Of a DNA stretch of 64,000 bases, positions 1-9,863 are shown piece after piece (position 1 is the stretch's first letter; each line of letters begins with the position of its first letter). The stretch spans positions 1-64,000 of the forward strand of contig NZ_NFLH01000012.1 in NCBI RefSeq assembly GCF_002160815.1, given 5' to 3'. Below the pieces are notes generated by a model that did no database searches, was not told the origin of the DNA, and saw only the letters and a program-made list of their open reading frames with translations. Origin of the DNA: Massilimicrobiota sp. An134. Its GTDB lineage: Bacteria > Bacillota_I > Bacilli_A > Erysipelotrichales > Coprobacillaceae. A program made the translations under genes and the position numbers.

Positions 1-118
1 TTAGAATACAATCAAATCGCAAAACGAAAACTCACTTAGAAATGGAGAGCCGTATGCATTGAAAGGTGCCCGTACGGTTCGGGAAGGGGCGAGGTCTTCT
101 AGACTTCGCCTATTTCAT
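1..118 (+). mobile_element. Group II intron, 3' end (RT C-terminus, domains V and VI)
   Basis: Bases 47-80 form a 34-nt domain V: a GAGCCGU/ACGGUUC basal helix with the catalytic AGC triad, and an upper helix capped by a GAAA tetraloop at 61-64. Bases 81-116 form domain VI: a 10-bp helix (88-97 with 101-110, loop UCU) over a basal helix of 83-86 with 113-116, leaving A112 unpaired as the likely branch point about seven bases before the 3' end. Codons 1-36 (LEYNQIAKRKLT, stop at 37-39) are probably the end of the intron reverse transcriptase, which normally stops just before domain V. The rest of the intron lies outside the window. The exact 3' splice site (about 117-119) is inferred. Confidence 0.85.
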
Positions 119-122
119 TATA

Positions 123-2336
123 TTAATGAATCACTCTTGTAATATTATAAATACCTTGAATTTTATTTAAATTGTCAATAGTCAACTGTAAAAGTTCTGC
201 ATTTTCAACCGAAAGCTTTAATTGAATTTGCGCCTCTGTATCTACAACTCCAGCATTAATATTTAAAATGTTGACTTTCACCTGTCCTAATACAGTAATA
301 ATATCATTTAATAAATTAGGACGGTCTAAACCTCTGATATCAATATCAACTTCAAAACGTTTTTGCATAATATTAGTATAATCCCAATACACATCAATTA
401 AACGTCCTTTTTCAACGCCTTTTAAGTTAGGACAATCACTACGATGCACTTTGATTCCCTGTCCCTTAGATACATATCCAACAATATCATCTCCAGGAAT
501 AGGATTACAGCATTTAGATAACTGTATTTTCAGTCCATCAACACCTTTAACACTGATTCCTAAACTACTGCTTTTCTTTTGATTTTTTAAAGCATTATTA
601 TTCTTCTTTAAAATCTTTGAAAGATTATCAAAGAATCCAGTTTTGCTTGGAAGAACCTTATCAATCAAAGTAGAAGCAGTTGCTTGTTTCTTTCCAATGA
701 CTAACATTAAATCATCAAAATGACGAGCACCAAAAGACCCAAAATAAGATTTATACGTATCAGGATCCATAAATTTCTTTTCATCCAAATTACGTTTACG
801 AATTTCTTCCTTTAATAATTTTTTTCCTTCCTCAATAGCTTCTTTTTGAGTTTCAGCATCTTTCTTTGAAATATACTGTCTGATTTTATTTCTTGCTCCT
901 GCTGTCTGAACAAATTTCAACCAGTCTTCACTTGGTCCAGAATTTTTATTTGTTTTAATTTCACAGACATCACCTGTTTTTAATTTGGTATTAATAGGAA
1001 CCATAACATTATTGACAATAGCTCCTACAGCATGATGTCCAACTTCTGTATGAATACGATAAGCAAAATCAATAGGTGTTGAGCCGTTTGGTAACTCTAC
1101 AATCTTACCTTGAGGCGTCATAACATAAACATTAGCTTCAAAAATATCTCTTTTTAAAGAATCATAATATTCCTTAGCATCACCATCTTTGATTTCATCA
1201 CTTAAAGTAATAAAATCACCTAACCATTGTAACTTATCAACGATATCTTTTTGTTCCTGTTTAGATGAATATTCTTTTCCTTCTTTATAACGCCAGTGAG
1301 AAGCAACTCCACGTTCAGCTAATTCATCCATTTCTTCTGTACGAATCTGAATTTCAAAAATATGCCCGTCTTCTCCTATAACCGCTGTATGCAAAGACTG
1401 ATACATATTAGGTTTAGGCATCGCAATATAATCTTTAAAACGTCCAGGTAATGGACGATAATGATCATGAATAATACCTAAAACTTCATAACATTTCATT
1501 TTATCTTTTAAAATAATACGTAAAGCATTTAAATCATATAATTCATCAAAACGTTTATGCTTGATAACCATTTTTTTATAGATACTATAAATATGTTTTG
1601 CACGTCCTTTAATGCGATATTCAATATGATTTTCATCCAATAATTCTTCTACTGACTTCATCATCTTCTCAACAGATTCTTTACGCTCACTACGTTTTTG
1701 TTCTAATAATTCAGAAATTTCTAAATAAGCTTTAGGATCCAAATAATGTAAGCATAAATCTTCTAATTCAATACGAATATCATTAATACCTAAACGATGT
1801 GCAATTGGCGCATAGACTTCCAATGTTTCCCTAGAAATACGTTGTTGTTTTTCAGGTGTCATATATTGCAATGTGCGCATATTGTGTAAACGATCTGCTA
1901 ACTTAATCAAAATAACACGAATATCTTTAGCCATAGCAATATAAATTTTACGATGATTTTCAGCATAAACATCTGCTTCATCTTTAAATGGCATTTTATT
2001 AATTTTGGTTACACCTTCTACTAAACTTGTAATTTCTTCACCAAAACGCTCAACCATTTCATCATGCGAAACATCACAATCTTCCATGACATCATGTAAA
2101 AGCCCAGCTGCAATCGTTGTTGGTCCTGTCTGTAAAGTTGTTAGAATATATGCAACCCAAATCAGATGAATAGTATATGGTTCTCCACTTTTGCGCTTTT
2201 GTCCTTCATGTTTGACCATAATAAAATCATAAGCTTTTTGAATCAAATCTATACTTTCTTTTTTCGTAATGTAAGTTGAACAGCTTTCTAATACATCATC
2301 AAAAGTAACTTGATCATGTGCTCCTTTATATTTCAT
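123..2336 (-). CDS. relA: Bifunctional (p)ppGpp synthetase/hydrolase (Rel)
   Basis: Long RelA/SpoT homologue of 737 aa that makes and degrades the stringent-response alarmones pppGpp and ppGpp. The N-terminal HD hydrolase domain has its His-Asp pair at residues 81-82 and LADRLHN near 146-152. The synthetase domain follows, with the RFKD motif at 299-302, the form typical of bifunctional Rel rather than synthesis-only RelA (EXDD). A TGS domain starts near 393, then a Cys-rich zinc-finger-like region (KCCNPIPGDD) and a C-terminal ACT domain. The hydrolase residues look intact. The ribosome site AGGAGGAAGG precedes the ATG. It lies downstream of apt, as in Bacillus. The stop codon is only about 5 bp from the group II intron end on the other strand. 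Confidence 0.96.
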   Translation of the reverse strand: MKYKGAHDQVTFDDVLESCSTYITKKESIDLIQKAYDFIMVKHEGQKRKSGEPYTIHLIWVAYILTTLQTGPTTIAAGLLHDVMEDCDVSHDEMVERFGEEITSLVEGVTKINKMPFKDEADVYAENHRKIYIAMAKDIRVILIKLADRLHNMRTLQYMTPEKQQRISRETLEVYAPIAHRLGINDIRIELEDLCLHYLDPKAYLEISELLEQKRSERKESVEKMMKSVEELLDENHIEYRIKGRAKHIYSIYKKMVIKHKRFDELYDLNALRIILKDKMKCYEVLGIIHDHYRPLPGRFKDYIAMPKPNMYQSLHTAVIGEDGHIFEIQIRTEEMDELAERGVASHWRYKEGKEYSSKQEQKDIVDKLQWLGDFITLSDEIKDGDAKEYYDSLKRDIFEANVYVMTPQGKIVELPNGSTPIDFAYRIHTEVGHHAVGAIVNNVMVPINTKLKTGDVCEIKTNKNSGPSEDWLKFVQTAGARNKIRQYISKKDAETQKEAIEEGKKLLKEEIRKRNLDEKKFMDPDTYKSYFGSFGARHFDDLMLVIGKKQATASTLIDKVLPSKTGFFDNLSKILKKNNNALKNQKKSSSLGISVKGVDGLKIQLSKCCNPIPGDDIVGYVSKGQGIKVHRSDCPNLKGVEKGRLIDVYWDYTNIMQKRFEVDIDIRGLDRPNLLNDIITVLGQVKVNILNINAGVVDTEAQIQLKLSVENAELLQLTIDNLNKIQGIYNITRVIH

Positions 2337-2366
2337 ATATCCTTCCTCCTTTACTTTGGCTTTATG

Positions 2367-2389
2367 CTAAAAAAGAGACACCGTCTCTT
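2367..2389 (-). terminator. Intrinsic terminator after apt
   Basis: On the minus strand a 7-bp stem AAGAGAC/GTCTCTT with a GGT loop is followed by six T. It starts just after the apt stop codon, so it should separate apt from relA. Confidence 0.75.
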
Positions 2390-2390
2390 C

Positions 2391-2903
2391 TTAATACTTC
2401 AAGACTGAATAAACGTCATAATCTTTTAAAAGTTCTCTACCTTTCAAAGCTTCAAGTTCAATCAAAAAAGCAATTCCTACAACGTTTCCGCCCATTTTTT
2501 CAATTAAAGATACAGCTGCATCAACTGTACCACCAGTTGCTAATAAATCATCAACAATTAAAACATTCTGTCCAGGTTGAATACTATCACTGTGCATTTG
2601 AATTTCATTTGATCCATATTCTAAATCATATGACTGGCTTACAACTTCACGTGGTAATTTCCCTGGCTTTCTAACTGGAACAAAACCACAATTCAATGCC
2701 AAAGCCACTGGACATCCAAATAGAAATCCTCTCGCTTCTGGTCCTACAACAAGATCTACTTTTTTCTCTTTTGCAAAATCACTCAATAAGCGAATAGATT
2801 CCTGATAAGCATCTTTATCAGCTAAAAGTGGTGTCACATCTCTAAACAAGACACCTGGTTCTGGAAAATCAGGAATATCTTTAATATACTTTTTTAAATC
2901 CAT
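2391..2903 (-). CDS. apt: Adenine phosphoribosyltransferase
   Basis: Purine salvage enzyme of 170 aa converting adenine and PRPP to AMP in the cytoplasm; this is the usual family length. The PRPP-binding signature [13 protein letters not shown] lies near residues 115-127, and the N-terminal [18 protein letters not shown] segment is typical of bacterial Apt. The start is supported by AAGGAGGG about 10 bases upstream. It sits between recJ and relA, the same order as in Bacillus subtilis. Confidence 0.96.
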   Translation of the reverse strand: MDLKKYIKDIPDFPEPGVLFRDVTPLLADKDAYQESIRLLSDFAKEKKVDLVVGPEARGFLFGCPVALALNCGFVPVRKPGKLPREVVSQSYDLEYGSNEIQMHSDSIQPGQNVLIVDDLLATGGTVDAAVSLIEKMGGNVVGIAFLIELEALKGRELLKDYDVYSVLKY

Positions 2904-2962
2904 AGCTTAAAAGCCCTCCTTATTTGTTTATTATATCAAAATTTTATCTTTTTATAAAGTCA

Positions 2963-4585
2963 TTATACGATATCTTTAATAATAAAATTCAGACTTTTCT
3001 GATTTCGATATTCATTAATTTGTAATGTTCCTATAACACTCATCTTTTTTATATTTTTAAGTTTTCCATATAAATCTCCATGCTGAAAATACAACATCGA
3101 CACATGACTACGATTCAAGTCAGTTTGCATTTTTAAATGTTTTCCCTGACTTAATTGTTGTATTTGTGATACAGGTACATCCTTTAACATATATAACGGT
3201 TCTTCATTACTCATACCAAATGGTTCCAATAAAGATAAAGATTCAACATTTTTTATATCTATATCCTGTTCATCAATATGAAGAACTGCTGTTGTTGGAT
3301 GCAAATGAAGATCTTTTAATGCATCCTTTATACATTGATAACATGAATCATAATGTGCTTCATCTACAGTAAATCCACCCGCCAAAGAATGTCCACCAAA
3401 AGCAACAAACTGATCTTGATGTTCCATAAAAAATTGATGTAAAGAAAAACCATCAATACTTCTGGCGCTTCCTTTATATAATCCCTTTTTCTCATCATAT
3501 GCCATCACAAAGCCTGGACGCTCATATTCTCGAGTATATTTACCAGCAATCAAACCAACTAATCCTTCATGAACCTGATCACTTGACCAATATAGAAAAT
3601 CATCTCCCATACCTTCTTTAGCCATTTCATATTGCTGATTTGTCATTGTTTGACGTTTGGTATTTAAAGAAATCGCCATTTGAGAAACTTTCACCATAAA
3701 ATCTCTAGGAGCATTCTTTAAAAAATATTTCACTAAAACATTAGGCGAACAAAACTCTGGTAAACGTCCAAATGAATTAATTTTAGGGGCAATCACAAAA
3801 CCTATACTTGTCGTTGAATATGTCTGCTGATTTCCTAATAATAGCTCTAATGAAGGATATTTTTCTTCCTTCATGAATGTTAAAGCTTTTTTCACTAATG
3901 AACGATTTTCATCCAATAATGGCATCATATCTGAAACCGTTGTAATTGCAGCCAAGCAATAAAGATATTTATCTTGTCTTCCTAATAAAGCACTCGCTAA
4001 TTTATATGCTACAAAACCACCAGAAATTTCTTTAAATGGATAATCCGGAGATAATTTCGTATGAATAAAAGTACAGGCATCAGGTAAATCGTTATCAAAT
4101 TGATGATGATCAGTAATGATAACATCAACACCCAATTCATTAGCTCTTTCTACCGCATCGAAAGCTTTGACTCCATTATCAACCGTAATAATAAGAGAAT
4201 AACCTTTTTGTGCCATCTGTTCTACACGTTTAACATTGAGTCCATAACCATCATCAAAACGATTAGGAATGTGATACCCTACTTCTACACCTAATTCTAA
4301 AAAAGCTTGTACAAGAATTGTCGTTGCTAAAATACCATCACAATCATAATCACCATAAATACAAATTTTTTCATGATTTTCAATAGCTTCATGAATTCTT
4401 TCCAATGTCATATCAGCTTCTTCAAACAAAGAAAAATCATGATAAATCAAACGTGGACTTATAAAATCTTTTAAAGTGTTTTCATCATATTGACGACTTT
4501 CAATCACTTTTGCTAATAAAGAATTGATATGATATTGATTTTGAATCTGCTGATAATGTTGTGGCTCAATAATTTTATATTTCAT
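2963..4585 (-). CDS. recJ: Single-stranded-DNA-specific exonuclease RecJ
   Basis: 5'-to-3' ssDNA exonuclease of the DHH family used in recombinational and mismatch repair. Motif YGDYDCDG at residues 77-84 and TDHH at 158-161 are the metal-binding DHH residues; GGHSLAGGF at 397-405 is the DHHA1 motif. At 540 aa it is near the short end for RecJ (about 550-770 aa in Firmicutes), and the C-terminal OB-like region looks compact. AAGGAGATAG lies about 10 bases before the ATG. It is 59 bp upstream of apt and probably co-transcribed with it. Confidence 0.95.
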   Translation of the reverse strand: MKYKIIEPQHYQQIQNQYHINSLLAKVIESRQYDENTLKDFISPRLIYHDFSLFEEADMTLERIHEAIENHEKICIYGDYDCDGILATTILVQAFLELGVEVGYHIPNRFDDGYGLNVKRVEQMAQKGYSLIITVDNGVKAFDAVERANELGVDVIITDHHQFDNDLPDACTFIHTKLSPDYPFKEISGGFVAYKLASALLGRQDKYLYCLAAITTVSDMMPLLDENRSLVKKALTFMKEEKYPSLELLLGNQQTYSTTSIGFVIAPKINSFGRLPEFCSPNVLVKYFLKNAPRDFMVKVSQMAISLNTKRQTMTNQQYEMAKEGMGDDFLYWSSDQVHEGLVGLIAGKYTREYERPGFVMAYDEKKGLYKGSARSIDGFSLHQFFMEHQDQFVAFGGHSLAGGFTVDEAHYDSCYQCIKDALKDLHLHPTTAVLHIDEQDIDIKNVESLSLLEPFGMSNEEPLYMLKDVPVSQIQQLSQGKHLKMQTDLNRSHVSMLYFQHGDLYGKLKNIKKMSVIGTLQINEYRNQKSLNFIIKDIV

Positions 4586-4684
4586 AAAATATATCTATCT
4601 CCTTAAAGTTCATCCTTTTTCAATTACGTGTATTATAACATACGTATCTTTTATATTTCAAATAATCTGTTTGGCATGATATCA

Positions 4685-4722
4685 AATAAAAACACCTCTA
4701 ACAAAAACAAAACGGTTAGAGG
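4685..4722 (-). terminator. Intrinsic terminator after comN-like gene
   Basis: Stem CCTCTAAC/GTTAGAGG followed on the minus strand by a T-rich tract (TGTTTTTATTT). It ends the 4737-5024 transcript before recJ. Confidence 0.75.
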
Positions 4723-4736
4723 ATCAATCATTATTA

Positions 4737-5024
4737 TTATTTAGCTATAAAATCACTAAAATCATCTATATTCATGGTTGAAGCTTCTTTAATGACTTTC
4801 ATTTTTAAATAATCAAAAACTTCTGAGAAACGTAATGACATAATATCATCAATAACATCACACATTGCTTTTGTTTCAACATCTTTCCATTTTATAGAAT
4901 AAAGATAGTCTTTAATATCATAACTATCAATTTCATGAATTCCTTCATTTTTAAATTCATTAGCTTTTATACGAATTAAAAAAAGAATATCTAATGGCAA
5001 GTTATTCTTAATATTGATTTCCAT
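4737..5024 (-). CDS. ComN-like post-transcriptional regulator family protein
   Basis: Small acidic cytoplasmic protein of 95 aa. The segment IDSYDIKDYLYSIKWK resembles the conserved core of the post-transcriptional regulator family that includes B. subtilis ComN (YrzD), which promotes comE expression. Its place between recJ and a SpoVB-like gene repeats the Bacillus neighbourhood (comN beside spoVB and secDF-recJ), and this supports the call more than the sequence alone. ATG at 5024 is chosen over an upstream GTG at 5033 because the AGGAAG ribosome site (5033-5038) would overlap the GTG. What it regulates here is unknown. Confidence 0.6.
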   Translation of the reverse strand: MEINIKNNLPLDILFLIRIKANEFKNEGIHEIDSYDIKDYLYSIKWKDVETKAMCDVIDDIMSLRFSEVFDYLKMKVIKEASTMNIDDFSDFIAK

Positions 5025-5103
5025 TGACTGCACTTCCTAACATATTTTTTGAATAATTAACATATTTATTATAAAGGAAATTCGACAATAAAGGAAGTAT
5101 TTT

Positions 5104-6417
5104 ATGAAAAGAAAATTGATTAATTCATTTCTCATATTAACAAGCAGTACCCTCATCACAAAAGTCTTTTCTTTATTCAACAGAATGCTTTTATCCCGTC
5201 TTTTAGACGAAAATGGAATGACTCTTTATATTTTGGTTATCCCGACACTTTCTTTATGTATTACCTTAGCTCAGTTTTCCATTCCATCTACTGTTTTCCG
5301 CTTGATTTCACACCCCAAATACAACAATAAAAAAGTTATGATTTCAGCTTTATGCATTTGTTTAGCAACATGTTTATTGATTATGGGTGGACTTTTGTTT
5401 TTTTCAAAAATAATTGCTCTCTATTTTCTAAAACAAAGTGATGCATATTTACCTTTATTATGCATCCTTCCATTCATTCCATTAGTTGGTATAAGTGGTA
5501 TTATTAAGAATTACTATTTAGGAAGAGAAGATGTTTGGAACTTATCACTTGCACAATTATTTGAAGAAGTTTCTCGTATTCTTTTTACCTACATTGTTAT
5601 TCAACAGTTTCATTATTTACCGATGACGTATTTAGTCAGCATTGCTATTTTAGCTATGAGTATTGGTGAACTCACTTCTATTCTTTTTTTAATGTTACGT
5701 TTAAAAAGGAAAATCAATTGGCATTATCATCCCATATCCTATTTTCAAAAACATTTTATATTTAAAGATATGATGAATATTGCTTTACCATTAACAGGTT
5801 CAAGACTGCTTCATGTCTGCTATAATTTTTTAGAACCCATCCTTTTGGTTTCTATTTTAACAAAACTTCATATAGGAGAAAATCAAATACACCTTCAATA
5901 TGCGATTATTAACGGTTATGTCATTTCTTTGCTGGTTACACCTACTTTCTTTAATAATGTTGTTTTAAGATTGTTGATTCCTATTCTTAATAAAGATATT
6001 GCATATAATCGTTTAGAAGCATTAAAAAAACATGTTTTTTATAGTTTGGTCATCTGTTTTTTTATCAGTCTTCCTTTTACACTTATATTTTATTTTTATG
6101 GCGATGTCTGCCTTCAAATCATGTACAATACAACCAAAGGTTATCGTTGTTTACAATACATGTGTATTCCCTTTACAATCTTCTATTTACAAACACCTTT
6201 AAGCGCCACACTTCAAGCATTCAACAAAAATAAAGAAATGTTTATGATGAGTACATTTGAAGTTATTATTGAATTAATTTGTTTAATCATTTTAATTCCA
6301 CGTTTTCATGTAGAAAGTGTGGCAATTGTCATGCTGATTGGTTTATTTTCGACACTGATGTTCTCAACTTATTTTGTCTATCAATTAGTATATAGACGCA
6401 AAAAAGTCTATAGCTGA
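5104..6417 (+). CDS. SpoVB/MurJ-like oligosaccharide flippase (MATE/MOP superfamily)
   Basis: Integral membrane protein of 437 aa with about 12 hydrophobic segments. The N-terminus (SFLILTSSTLITKVFSLFNR) matches the start of polysaccharide biosynthesis/SpoVB family exporters, which flip lipid-linked glycans across the membrane, often lipid II or related precursors. SpoVB proteins are usually nearer 500 aa, so this is a shorter version. AAAGGAAG precedes the ATG. It is divergent from the comN-like gene and overlaps the aminotransferase stop by 10 bp, tail to tail. The exact substrate cannot be read from sequence. Confidence 0.75.
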   Translation: MKRKLINSFLILTSSTLITKVFSLFNRMLLSRLLDENGMTLYILVIPTLSLCITLAQFSIPSTVFRLISHPKYNNKKVMISALCICLATCLLIMGGLLFFSKIIALYFLKQSDAYLPLLCILPFIPLVGISGIIKNYYLGREDVWNLSLAQLFEEVSRILFTYIVIQQFHYLPMTYLVSIAILAMSIGELTSILFLMLRLKRKINWHYHPISYFQKHFIFKDMMNIALPLTGSRLLHVCYNFLEPILLVSILTKLHIGENQIHLQYAIINGYVISLLVTPTFFNNVVLRLLIPILNKDIAYNRLEALKKHVFYSLVICFFISLPFTLIFYFYGDVCLQIMYNTTKGYRCLQYMCIPFTIFYLQTPLSATLQAFNKNKEMFMMSTFEVIIELICLIILIPRFHVESVAIVMLIGLFSTLMFSTYFVYQLVYRRKKVYS

Positions 6418-6430
6418 ATATCTATAGACT
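6399..6430 (-). terminator. Terminator of the amino-acid transporter operon
   Basis: Stem AGTCTATAG/CTATAGACT with a T6 tract on the minus strand. It spans both overlapping stop codons of the convergent genes. Confidence 0.7.
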
Positions 6431-7547
6431 GATGATCAAATTGTCTTAACCATTTAGAAAATGTAATAAGCCCTTCTTTTATCACTTTTTCATCTTGTGT
6501 AAAGCCAAAACGTAAATGATATTCTATATCAAATGCACTTCCTGGCACAAAAAATACACCCGTTTCTTTTTGAAGTTTTTCACAAAACTCTGCTGATGGT
6601 ATATCCAAATGATAATGTAAGAAACAAACTGTTCCATGACGTGGTATAACACAAAAAACAAGCGGTTCTTGATCTAACCATTTTTTAAGAATAAGTTTAT
6701 TTGTTTGACATATATCACGACTACGTTTTAAAATCATATCTTTATTTTCTAATACTAAACAAGCTAGATAATCATCTAATGGACCACTACTAATAATATG
6801 ATAGTCACGTCGATAGTTTACTAAATCAATGACTTCCTGAGGTCCTTTTATCCAACCAAGTCTTAAACCAGCAAATGAGAAAACTTTTGATAAACTTTGT
6901 GTCACTATTGCTTTATCATAATAATCACTAAATGAAGGATATAATTCTAAGCTTTCAGTATCTACACCACGATAGATTTCATCACATAAAATATAGCAAT
7001 CATATTTTTGAGCTAATTTTATAATATCTTTCATTAATGACAAAGGTATTGTTGTTCCAGTAGGATTATTAGGTGAATTTAAGCATATCATTTTTGTATG
7101 TTCTTGTATACATGATTCAAAATCTTCAATTGTTGGTAACCAGTCATTTTCTTCTTTTAAAGGAATTAAAGAAACCTCACAGCCTAATGATAATGGAAAA
7201 TCATACATTTGCTGATAAGTTGGAAATAAACTAATAACATGATCTCCTTTTTCTAGCAAGCTCATTAATACCAGTTCATTGGCATTAATAGCTCCATGAG
7301 TTATAGTTATATTTTCAAGTCCACCCTGTTCATAGAGTGATAAGATAGCTTTTTTTAAACGTGTTGATCCAACAATAGGACCATAATCCATTTTCATAGA
7401 CATCATCTGTTTCGCTATATCCTCTTGAACAAATTGTTGAAGTTCTAATAAAGATAAGGATGACACACATGTTTCTGTCAAATTATATTGACAATCGTTT
7501 TCATGATCTGTCATCCATGTTTCTACTTTAAATTCATTAAGTTTCAT
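6408..7547 (-). CDS. PLP-dependent aminotransferase class I/II
   Basis: Cytoplasmic fold-type I aminotransferase of 379 aa. NSPNNPTG binds the substrate carboxylate region, DEIYRG holds the conserved Asp/Tyr, and SLSKVFSFAGLRLGW contains the Schiff-base lysine. Family members act on aspartate, aromatic or branched amino acids; the substrate here is not evident. It starts at the last base of the ABC ATPase stop codon (TAATG), so it is the last gene of the T-box-controlled transporter operon and may catabolise or interconvert the imported amino acid. Confidence 0.88.
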   Translation of the reverse strand: MKLNEFKVETWMTDHENDCQYNLTETCVSSLSLLELQQFVQEDIAKQMMSMKMDYGPIVGSTRLKKAILSLYEQGGLENITITHGAINANELVLMSLLEKGDHVISLFPTYQQMYDFPLSLGCEVSLIPLKEENDWLPTIEDFESCIQEHTKMICLNSPNNPTGTTIPLSLMKDIIKLAQKYDCYILCDEIYRGVDTESLELYPSFSDYYDKAIVTQSLSKVFSFAGLRLGWIKGPQEVIDLVNYRRDYHIISSGPLDDYLACLVLENKDMILKRSRDICQTNKLILKKWLDQEPLVFCVIPRHGTVCFLHYHLDIPSAEFCEKLQKETGVFFVPGSAFDIEYHLRFGFTQDEKVIKEGLITFSKWLRQFDHQSIDIQL

Positions 7548-8275
7548 TAATGCATAACCTTATTTAAGAAATCCTGTGCTCTTTGTGTTTTAGGATTTCT
7601 AAAGAATTCTTCAGCCGTATTTTCTTCAACAATTTTGCCATCCTCTAAAAAGATAACACGATCTGCTACCGTTCTAGCAAATCCCATTTCGTGTGTCACA
7701 ACAACCATTGTCATTCCTTCATTAGCCAATTCCTGCATAACTTCCAAAACTTCAATAACCATTTCTGGATCCAAAGCACTTGTAGGTTCATCAAATAACA
7801 TGATTTGTGGATTCATGCATAAACTTCTTGCTATCGCAACCCTTTGTTTTTGCCCACCTGATAATTTATTTGGATATTCATCTTTCTTATCAAGAAGACC
7901 CACTCTTTCTAAATATTGACAAGCTATTTGTTCAGCTTCATCTTTGCTTTTTTTCATAACTTGAATAGGTGCTAAAGTCAGATTTTCTAAAACTGTCATA
8001 TTTGGGAATAAATTAAAATGCTGAAAGACAAATCCCATTAAACTTCTTAATTTTTTATAAGTTTCTGGATCTTTTTCATCAAGCAATTGATCATTCACAT
8101 AAATATGTCCACTTTCTGGTTTTTCTAATCCATTAATACATCTTAAAACTGTACTTTTCCCAGAACCAGAAGGACCAATCAAACAAACAATCTCACCTTT
8201 TTTTATTTCTAAGGAAACATCATTAACAGCTTTTAAATCCTTAAATTGTTTCACTAGATTTTCTACTTTAATCAC
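7547..8275 (-). CDS. Polar amino-acid ABC transporter, ATP-binding protein
   Basis: 242-aa ATPase of the GlnQ/ArtP group. Walker [10 protein letters not shown], signature [13 protein letters not shown] and Walker [15 protein letters not shown] are all present, followed by the switch histidine in [11 protein letters not shown]. Length is standard. It overlaps the permease gene by 8 bp. The T-box upstream points to arginine as substrate, but the protein sequence alone does not separate arginine from glutamine or cystine transporters. Confidence 0.95.
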   Translation of the reverse strand: MIKVENLVKQFKDLKAVNDVSLEIKKGEIVCLIGPSGSGKSTVLRCINGLEKPESGHIYVNDQLLDEKDPETYKKLRSLMGFVFQHFNLFPNMTVLENLTLAPIQVMKKSKDEAEQIACQYLERVGLLDKKDEYPNKLSGGQKQRVAIARSLCMNPQIMLFDEPTSALDPEMVIEVLEVMQELANEGMTMVVVTHEMGFARTVADRVIFLEDGKIVEENTAEEFFRNPKTQRAQDFLNKVMH

Positions 8276-8954
8276 TGACAGCCAACTTCCTTTCTAATTT
8301 TTTTGCAAAGTATGAAATTGTTAATGTCATTATCAGATAATAAACACCAGCAATACAATAAGGAGACATAAATTCATAATACTGATTCCCTAAAACTCTT
8401 GCTGAATTTAACAATTCAACTGCACCAATTACACTAACTAATGATGAATCTTTAATCAAAGTAATAAACTCACTAATTAAAGGTGGAATTATTCTTTTAA
8501 AAGCCTGTGGCAAAATAACAAGACGCATTGTCTGCCATCTAGATAAACCTAATGTTTCACAAGCTTCCCATTGTCCTTTATCCACACCGTTAATACCACT
8601 TCTGATAAGTTCTGTTGTATAGGCACCACTATTAATACTCATAGCGACAACACCTATGAGAAAATAATCCATTCTAAAAACATTTCCTGTTATTTGAGTA
8701 ATGATGATAGGAACAACATTAAAAATCAACATAATCTGTAATAACATAGGTGTTCCACGGATTACTTCTACATATATATTTCCCAATATTCTTAAAAATC
8801 TATTTTTAGATATTTTAGCTGACGCACCTAATATACCAAAAATCAATCCAATTAAAAGGGATAGAGCTGCCATACTTAAAGCAACCATAGCCCCTTTAAA
8901 AAGATAAATTAAATTATCAACAGTCAGAATATCCCAAAAGGCAGTAAACATCAT
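8268..8954 (-). CDS. Polar amino-acid ABC transporter, permease
   Basis: 228-aa inner-membrane permease of the HisM/GlnP type with about five membrane spans. The EAA loop ([24 protein letters not shown], near residues 130-153) contacts the ATPase. Only one permease gene is present, so the transporter probably uses a homodimer. It lies 16 bp downstream of the binding-protein gene and overlaps the ATPase gene. Confidence 0.94.
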   Translation of the reverse strand: MMFTAFWDILTVDNLIYLFKGAMVALSMAALSLLIGLIFGILGASAKISKNRFLRILGNIYVEVIRGTPMLLQIMLIFNVVPIIITQITGNVFRMDYFLIGVVAMSINSGAYTTELIRSGINGVDKGQWEACETLGLSRWQTMRLVILPQAFKRIIPPLISEFITLIKDSSLVSVIGAVELLNSARVLGNQYYEFMSPYCIAGVYYLIMTLTISYFAKKLERKLAVSD

Positions 8955-8970
8955 CTATCCCCTCTCATTT

Positions 8971-9759
8971 TTAATTTTCTAATTGTTTTAAACCATATTT
9001 TTCGCATAAAGTTCCATAATCATCACTTGCTAAGAATTGATCTAAACATTTATTAACCAAATCAATCATTTCAGTATTTCCTTCTTTAGCAATGATATAG
9101 TTTTCTTCATCTAATAATGATTCATCTAACATAACGAATCCTTGTTCTTTGACATAATTCTGAGCAACAGCTAAGTCTACAACAACAGCATCATACTGTT
9201 TACTTGTTAAAGCACTAAAGATTTCTTGAACATTTGATACTGAAACAACTTGAGCATTTTTAATTGATTTTGCTGCTTTTTCTCCAGTTGCTCCACTTTG
9301 AGCAGCAATGACTTTACCTTCAAGATCATCGACTGTTTTAATATCAGAATCTTTATTCACAACAGCAACCTGTGCAGTTGCAGTATATGGTTTAGACCAT
9401 TCTACTTTTCTGCTTTCATCATATGTAAATCCAGATACTCCTAGATCTACTTGTCCATTTTGAACTTGAGTCACGATATTTTCAAAAGACATTTGATGCC
9501 ATACAAATTTATATTCTGTATTTTCATCATTTAAATAACTTGGAAACAAAGCAATCATATCTGGATCAAATCCAATAATATTACCTTCAGTATCTAATGA
9601 TTCATAAGGTGCATAATCTGGTGATACAGCAATATTAATTTCTACGACTTCTTTATCACTTGTGTTATCAGCAGTAGATGCATCATTTCCTCCACATGCA
9701 GTCATTGTTAATGCCATAGCGGCAACTAATAATCCTTTAAATAATTTTTTCATTTTCAT
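8971..9759 (-). CDS. Amino-acid ABC transporter substrate-binding lipoprotein
   Basis: 262-aa extracellular solute-binding protein, family 3. The N-terminus is a lipoprotein signal ending in the lipobox LTMTAC, so Cys22 is the lipid anchor. The mature part has the family-3 pattern (AVSPDYAPYESLDTEGNIIGFDPDM, then VDLGVSGFTYDESR). First gene of the operon behind the T-box leader; arginine or another basic amino acid is the likely ligand by inference from the specifier codon. Confidence 0.93.
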   Translation of the reverse strand: MKMKKLFKGLLVAAMALTMTACGGNDASTADNTSDKEVVEINIAVSPDYAPYESLDTEGNIIGFDPDMIALFPSYLNDENTEYKFVWHQMSFENIVTQVQNGQVDLGVSGFTYDESRKVEWSKPYTATAQVAVVNKDSDIKTVDDLEGKVIAAQSGATGEKAAKSIKNAQVVSVSNVQEIFSALTSKQYDAVVVDLAVAQNYVKEQGFVMLDESLLDEENYIIAKEGNTEMIDLVNKCLDQFLASDDYGTLCEKYGLKQLEN

Positions 9760-9863
9760 TCCCTCTTCTTTCTTTTTTGATTTTATTTATTTTATAGCCT
9801 CTGTGATTTTAATCAATCATCGCCGTAAACTCATCCTCATCAAAATCAATTCCCCCTTTGTAT

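Noticed and set aside
2318-2674. Open frame on the plus strand over apt
   Set aside because: It lies inside apt, has odd composition (Leu/Gln-rich) and no ribosome site; it is the complement of the real gene.
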